This document shows, one piece after another, positions 7,320 to 10,498 of a DNA stretch of 10,498 nucleotides (its first letter is position 1; every line of letters starts with the position of its first letter). Location of the stretch: NCBI GenBank assembly GCA_024639445.1, contig JAHEIJ010000055.1:1-10498 (forward strand), given 5' to 3'. The stretch is from Gammaproteobacteria bacterium (lineage in GTDB: Bacteria > Pseudomonadota > Gammaproteobacteria > UBA6429 > Thiohalophilaceae). Under the pieces are notes generated by a model. That model searched no databases. It saw only the letters and a program-made list of their open reading frames with translations, and had not been told where the DNA came from. The translations under genes and the position numbers were made by a program.

Positions 7320-7356
7320 GAGTACATTAAATAGACTATATTAGTTATTGTTATTA
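7320..7356. other. AT-rich convergent spacer between the DUF2062 gene and lolD
   Basis: A 37 bp gap made almost only of A and T, unlike the GC-richer surroundings. It separates two genes that end toward each other. I see no GC-rich stem, so there is no standard intrinsic terminator. A run of six T occurs at 7361-7366 on the plus strand, inside the lolD end. On the minus strand lolD finishes with three consecutive TAA codons (7359 down to 7351), followed by CAA and TAA. Confidence 0.5.
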
Positions 7357-8040
7357 TTAGTTTTTTAATAAACCATCTTCCATCTCAAGTCGCCGATCCA
7401 TCTTTGCCGCAAACCGCGGATCATGGGTCACTACCACAAAGCTGGTAGCCAGTTCCTGATTGAGTTCCAGCATCAATTCATGCACCTGATCGGCAGTGCG
7501 ACTGTCCAGATTGCCGGTGGGTTCGTCCGCCAGCACACAGGCGGGCTTGGTTACCAGCGCGCGCGCGATGGCGGCGCGCTGGCGTTCACCCCCTGACAGT
7601 TCAGTCGGTTTGTGTCGCAGCCGGTGGCCCAGCCCTACCCGCTCCAGCACCACCGAGGCCGCCTGATAGGCCTTGGCCGGGCTCTGGCGCCGGATCAACA
7701 GGGGCATGGCCACGTTTTCCAGCGCGGTGAATTCGGGCAACAAATGGTGAAACTGGTACACAAACCCGAGCATACGATTGCGTAATCGACCCCGTGCAGC
7801 TTCATTCAACTGCGCCATATCCTGCCCGGCGACTTCGACCGAACCGGCCGAGGGCGTATCCAACCCACCGAGCAAATGCAGCAGCGTACTCTTGCCGGAA
7901 CCGGAAGCCCCGATGATCGCCAATTGCTCTCCTTGTTTGACTTCCAGGTTGATGTCCTTGAGGACTTCCACCGGACTGGGGCCTTCCTTAAAGGTTTTAG
8001 CCAGATGACGGCAGGCCAGTACGATTGAAGTGTTACTCAT
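7357..8040 (-). CDS. lolD: Lipoprotein-releasing system ATP-binding protein LolD
   Basis: Cytoplasmic ATPase of the Lol ABC machine that releases outer-membrane-directed lipoproteins from the inner membrane to the chaperone LolA. The 227 residues show Walker A GASGSGKST (44-52), GGLDTP (58-63), Q-loop YQFHHLLPEF (95-104), signature LSGGERQR (148-155), Walker B VLADEPTGNLD (169-179) and the switch histidine in VVVTHDP (His206). This is the MacB/FtsE/LolD subgroup by its GGLD and DEPTGNLD motifs, and the adjacent permease fixes the identity. ATG 8040 is chosen because GAGG (8050-8053) sits 9 nt upstream and MSN is a natural start; the frame stays open to 8076 but that would run into lolCE. It overlaps the permease stop by 8 nt, so translation is likely coupled. 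It ends in three tandem TAA stops. Confidence 0.95.
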   Translation of the reverse strand: MSNTSIVLACRHLAKTFKEGPSPVEVLKDINLEVKQGEQLAIIGASGSGKSTLLHLLGGLDTPSAGSVEVAGQDMAQLNEAARGRLRNRMLGFVYQFHHLLPEFTALENVAMPLLIRRQSPAKAYQAASVVLERVGLGHRLRHKPTELSGGERQRAAIARALVTKPACVLADEPTGNLDSRTADQVHELMLELNQELATSFVVVTHDPRFAAKMDRRLEMEDGLLKN

Positions 8041-9280
8041 AACGTAACGCCTCAGCCGGTTGGGTACGGCTGGCACGCCAGGCCGGATACAGGGTAGACA
8101 TCACACCAAACAGGAAAGACACGCCGCTGATCAGCCACACATCATCCCAGTGCAGATCCGAGGGCAATTCACTGATGTAATAGATACCGGGATCCAGTAC
8201 CCGAAAACCAAACAGGTTTTCAATAAAGGGCACTACGGTATCCAGGTTGAGGGACAGGCTGATGCCGCCGATGATTCCAAGGATGGTCCCAATCACGCCA
8301 ATCAGGGTACCTTGCACCATGAAAATGCCCATGATGCTCTTGGGTGTGGCCCCGAGAGTGCGCAAAATAGCGATATCGCTTTCCTTGTCCGTTACCAGCA
8401 TCACCAGGGTGGAAACAATATTGAAGGCCGCCACCGCAATAATCAGCAGCAGCAACAGGAAGATCATGCGTTTTTCGATTTTGACCGCGCGAAACCAGTT
8501 GGCGTGATAGGAACTCCAGTCCCGCACCCAGTACGTGCCGAGTTCACTTTGTTGCAGTTCATAACGTACCTGTGGGGCGGCAAACAGATCCTTGAGTCTG
8601 GCCCGTACCCCAGTCACCGCATCCTGCATGCGAAACAGGCGGCGGGCATCGTCCAGGTGTATGATGGCCAGCGTGCTATCGTATTCATACATCCCGACAT
8701 AGAAAATACCCACCACCTTGAAACGCTTCAGTCGCGGCGCGACACCAGCCGGGGTGACATTGGCGCTGGGGGTGACCATGGTGACCTTGTCGCCCACGTC
8801 AACGCGAAGAATGCGGGCCAGATCCCGCCCCAGGATCACCTCAAAGGCACCGGGTTTGAGATCCGTCAGCTGACCTTGCACCATTTTGTCCGCCACATTG
8901 GAAACACTGGGTTCCATGGCCGGCAAGATGCCGCGAATCAGGGTGCCATTGACCTTCTTGCCGTAAATCAACATGCCCTGCGCTTCCACATAGGGCGCGG
9001 CGTCAATGACCTGCGGGTGTTCCTTGACCTGCATCACCACATCGGACCAGCCGCGCAAGCGCGCATCAAAACTGCTGACTGTCAGGTGGGACACCATATC
9101 GAGGATCCGGCCACGCACCTCTTTCTCGAATCCGTTCATGACGGACAAAACGGTAATCAAGGCCGTGACGCCCAGCGCGATACCCAACATCGAAGTGAGG
9201 GAGATAAAGGAGATGAAATGATTACGGCGCTTGGCGCGCGTATAGCGCAGGCCGATGGCAAACTCTAATGGACGAAACAT
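8033..9280 (-). CDS. lolC: Lipoprotein-releasing system permease, LolC/LolE family
   Basis: Inner-membrane permease that, with LolD, extracts mature lipoproteins from the inner membrane. With ATG 9280 it has 415 residues. It begins MFRPLEFAIGLRYTRAK, then helix 1 (about 24-47), MNGFE (48-52), a MacB-like periplasmic domain (about 50-270) and three C-terminal helices of an FtsX domain (273-296, 315-344, 381-401). The periplasmic loop TPSANVTPAGVAP (170-182) looks like the LolC 'Hook' that recruits LolA, rather than the corresponding LolE loop. ATG 9289 is an alternative start three codons upstream; neither start has a strong ribosome site, and MFRPL matches relatives. Only one permease gene is present, so it may act as a homodimer. 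The symbol lolC is by overall resemblance; lolE or lolF-type cannot be excluded. Confidence 0.93.
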   Translation of the reverse strand: MFRPLEFAIGLRYTRAKRRNHFISFISLTSMLGIALGVTALITVLSVMNGFEKEVRGRILDMVSHLTVSSFDARLRGWSDVVMQVKEHPQVIDAAPYVEAQGMLIYGKKVNGTLIRGILPAMEPSVSNVADKMVQGQLTDLKPGAFEVILGRDLARILRVDVGDKVTMVTPSANVTPAGVAPRLKRFKVVGIFYVGMYEYDSTLAIIHLDDARRLFRMQDAVTGVRARLKDLFAAPQVRYELQQSELGTYWVRDWSSYHANWFRAVKIEKRMIFLLLLLIIAVAAFNIVSTLVMLVTDKESDIAILRTLGATPKSIMGIFMVQGTLIGVIGTILGIIGGISLSLNLDTVVPFIENLFGFRVLDPGIYYISELPSDLHWDDVWLISGVSFLFGVMSTLYPAWRASRTQPAEALRYE

Positions 9281-9323
9281 GGCGGGCATTAAACCACAGA
9301 TTGGCGAACAAACGAAAAACTGT

Positions 9324-10034
9324 TCACGCTAAACGCAACGGCAAACGTGTTTGCAGGCGAATTTCGGTCGGGCTGACCTCGGCCCGATAGGCCAGGACTT
9401 CGACACCCTGCTTCACGGCCATTGCCAGGGTGTCCGCATAGACGGGATCGATATCCCGCGCCGGCTCGATCACCTCGGCGTCGGCGCGTTGCACACAAAA
9501 CAGCAACACCGCTCGATATCCCCGCGGCACCAGCCTCATCAATTCGCGCAGGTGCTTGCTGCCGCGTTGACTCACGGCATCCGGAAACGCTGCGACACCG
9601 GCATCCCGCAACAGCGTGACATTCTTGACCTCGATATAACAGGCCGGTCGGGCCGCATGCTGCAAGAGTAAATCGATGCGACTGCCCTCGTCGCCATAGC
9701 CTACTTCTCGACGCAACGACTCATAGCCCTGCAATTCCTCAATAGCTCCCGTCGCGATACCTTCCTGCACCAGTTGATTGGCCAGGTGGGTGTTGACCCC
9801 GATCAGGGTGCCGGTCTCACTGGTCGATAATTCCCACCCCAGGGGGTATTTGCGTGCCGGGTTGCCGCTATGCCGCAACCAGACACGGCTGCCGGGCTCG
9901 GCACAGCCCAGCATGGCGCCAGTGTTGGGCGTATGCACCGTTACCTCGTCACCCGTCTCCAGGGTCACGTCGGCCAGGAAACGTTTATAGCGTCGAATCA
10001 GGGTGGCCGGAATCAGGGAGGAGGAAAATTTCAC
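9324..10034 (-). CDS. sfsA: Sugar fermentation stimulation protein SfsA homologue
   Basis: A 236-residue cytosolic protein matching the family length. The N-terminal part (about 1-80) holds the conserved LIPATLIRRYKRFLADV (7-23), TPNTGAMLGCAEPGSRVW (35-52) and KYPLGWEL (62-69). The C-terminal domain has SRIDLLLQ (118-125) and CYIEVKNVTL (132-141), then FPDAVSQRGSKHLREL (150-165). Asp121, Glu135 and Lys137 form a D...ExK set of the PD-(D/E)XK nuclease type. In E. coli SfsA was linked to maltose metabolism and DNA binding; its biochemical role is unsettled. The start is GTG at 10034: no ATG is available, and it yields the expected MKFSS N-terminus. There is no recognisable ribosome site. It lies 43 bp upstream of lolCE on the same strand and is divergent from the secreted protein gene. 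Confidence 0.95.
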   Translation of the reverse strand: MKFSSSLIPATLIRRYKRFLADVTLETGDEVTVHTPNTGAMLGCAEPGSRVWLRHSGNPARKYPLGWELSTSETGTLIGVNTHLANQLVQEGIATGAIEELQGYESLRREVGYGDEGSRIDLLLQHAARPACYIEVKNVTLLRDAGVAAFPDAVSQRGSKHLRELMRLVPRGYRAVLLFCVQRADAEVIEPARDIDPVYADTLAMAVKQGVEVLAYRAEVSPTEIRLQTRLPLRLA

Positions 10035-10066
10035 AGCGGAACGTATTTCAGGGAAAAAATCAGGTT

Positions 10067-10095
10067 TTGCCTGTAAGCCATTGATAGAGTATAGT
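10067..10095 (+). promoter_or_regulatory. Probable sigma70 promoter for the secreted BamE-like protein gene
   Basis: TTGCCT (10067-10072, four of six) is followed by exactly 17 nt and TATAGT (10090-10095, five of six). Transcription would start near 10102, about 43 nt before ATG 10145. A small inverted repeat, CAGG-TTTTG-CCTG (10061-10073), overlaps the -35 and could be a regulator site, though it is short. Confidence 0.6.
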
Positions 10096-10114
10096 TTAAT
10101 GTATTACGGGCCAA
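10088..10114 (-). promoter_or_regulatory. Possible sfsA promoter
   Basis: On the minus strand TTGGCC (10114-10109, four of six) is followed by a 15 nt spacer and TATACT (10093-10088, five of six). The spacer is shorter than ideal, but the -10 is good. It overlaps the plus-strand -10 at 10090-10095, so the two divergent promoters share bases. It would leave a leader of roughly 47 nt before the sfsA GTG. Confidence 0.35.
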
Positions 10115-10132
10115 GAATAACATCGATCCCAA

Positions 10133-10138
10133 AAGGAG
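10133..10138 (+). promoter_or_regulatory. Strong Shine-Dalgarno site
   Basis: AAGGAG, within AAAAGGAG, ends 6 nt before ATG 10145. It is the best ribosome binding site in the window and fixes the start of the last gene. Confidence 0.75.
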
Positions 10139-10144
10139 TCCGCC

Positions 10145-10498
10145 ATGGGCCGCATGCTACCCCTTGTTACCGCCATCTCTCTGAGCATGGCCACGACGCT
10201 TCAGGCCGAAACCCTGGAGATGCCGATGGAATCCGCTGCTCCAGTATCGGCTCCGGCACCCGCGGGCTATACCGTCACCCTGCCGGGCCGGGGTATGAAC
10301 ATGACGCAGGAGGAAGATAAATTCGGCCCGCCGTTGGAAAAACTGCCAGAAGTGGGTGATCCACCAATCACTCGTTGGGAGTATTCGAATTACACGGTGT
10401 ATTTCGAGTACGAGTTCGTCATCAATAGCATATTGAATAGCACTGCAGGCAAACCCGCACCCGAAAGTCTTAAAGCGGTCGTCCCGGCAGAGCCCATG
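10145..10498 (+). CDS. Predicted secreted protein with a SmpA/OmlA (BamE-like) motif, partial
   Basis: 118 codons are visible and the frame is still open at the right edge. The N-terminus MGRMLPLVTAISLSMATTLQA resembles a Sec signal peptide with cleavage after Ala21. There is no lipobox cysteine, so a soluble periplasmic protein is expected rather than a lipoprotein. An Ala/Pro-rich linker (about 29-41) follows. The core is LPGRGMNMTQEEDKFGPPLEKLP (46-68), then ITRWEYSNYTVYFEYEFVI (75-93). The GM-x-M-x-x-x-x-x-x-FGPP pattern followed by an aromatic strand resembles the SmpA/OmlA (BamE) fold. I recall similar uncharacterised proteobacterial proteins but no name. It has its own promoter and a strong ribosome site and is divergent from sfsA. 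Gene and secretion call are fairly sure; the fold is tentative and the function unknown. Confidence 0.8.
   Translation, partial: MGRMLPLVTAISLSMATTLQAETLEMPMESAAPVSAPAPAGYTVTLPGRGMNMTQEEDKFGPPLEKLPEVGDPPITRWEYSNYTVYFEYEFVINSILNSTAGKPAPESLKAVVPAEPM

Noticed and set aside
8041..8076. Longer lolD start at 8076
   Set aside because: It would overlap lolC/E by 44 nt and add residues not typical of LolD. ATG 8040 has a properly spaced GAGG.
8060..9268. A 402-codon open frame on the plus strand, antisense to the lolC/E permease
   Set aside because: The translation is rich in His, Gln and Asn with no family pattern, no hydrophobic organisation and no ribosome site. It is a shadow of the opposite gene, which has clear permease motifs.
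9304..9329. Hairpin at the sfsA end (GAACA / TGTTC)
   Set aside because: Only five continuous pairs with a 10 nt loop and no following T tract. Not a convincing terminator.
1..10498. Mobile elements, CRISPR arrays, tRNA or rRNA genes, defence or toxin-antitoxin modules
   Set aside because: No repeat-spacer pattern, terminal inverted repeats, transposase motifs or RNA-gene signatures were seen, and nearly all sequence is covered by recognised core genes.

Overview
This window looks like a chromosomal segment from a non-enteric gammaproteobacterium of moderately high GC content. The encoded proteins resemble those of Pseudomonas, Xanthomonas and Chromatiales-type relatives, but I cannot name the genus. 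Every gene is a housekeeping or envelope-biogenesis gene. I see no phage, transposase, CRISPR, toxin-antitoxin or defence island, and no RNA genes. I looked for an undescribed system and did not find a convincing one; the findings are modest.

Positions 1-6702, read on the minus strand, hold a compact cluster in the order comEC, exbB, exbD, msbA, lpxK, trm112-like, kdsB. ComEC is the inner-membrane DNA uptake channel. ExbB/ExbD form a proton-driven motor. MsbA flips lipid A-core across the inner membrane. LpxK adds the 4'-phosphate to lipid A. The small Trm112/YcaR-type protein is a zinc-knuckle partner protein. KdsB activates Kdo as CMP-Kdo for transfer to lipid A; it runs off the left edge. 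From exbB onward the genes abut or overlap (8 nt gap, 14 nt gap, 4 nt overlap, 8 nt overlap, 0 nt gap), so they are probably one translationally coupled operon for late lipopolysaccharide (LPS) synthesis and export.

Positions 6774-7319, plus strand, encode a DUF2062 membrane protein transcribed divergently from comEC. A good sigma70-like promoter for it overlaps the 5' end of comEC.

Positions 7357-10034, minus strand, hold sfsA, a single lolC/E-type permease gene and lolD. LolC/E plus LolD make the ABC machine that extracts outer-membrane lipoproteins from the inner membrane. lolCE and lolD overlap by 8 nt. Only one permease gene is present here, rather than separate lolC and lolE. The lolD end faces the DUF2062 end across a very AT-rich 37 bp spacer with no visible hairpin terminator.

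Positions 10035-10498 hold a roughly 110 bp divergent promoter region followed by a small plus-strand secreted protein gene, cut off by the right edge. Its mature part resembles the SmpA/OmlA (BamE-like) fold. It has a strong promoter and ribosome binding site.

Functionally the window is a Gram-negative envelope neighbourhood: LPS maturation and flipping, lipoprotein sorting, a proton-driven motor pair, DNA uptake, and two poorly characterised membrane or envelope proteins.
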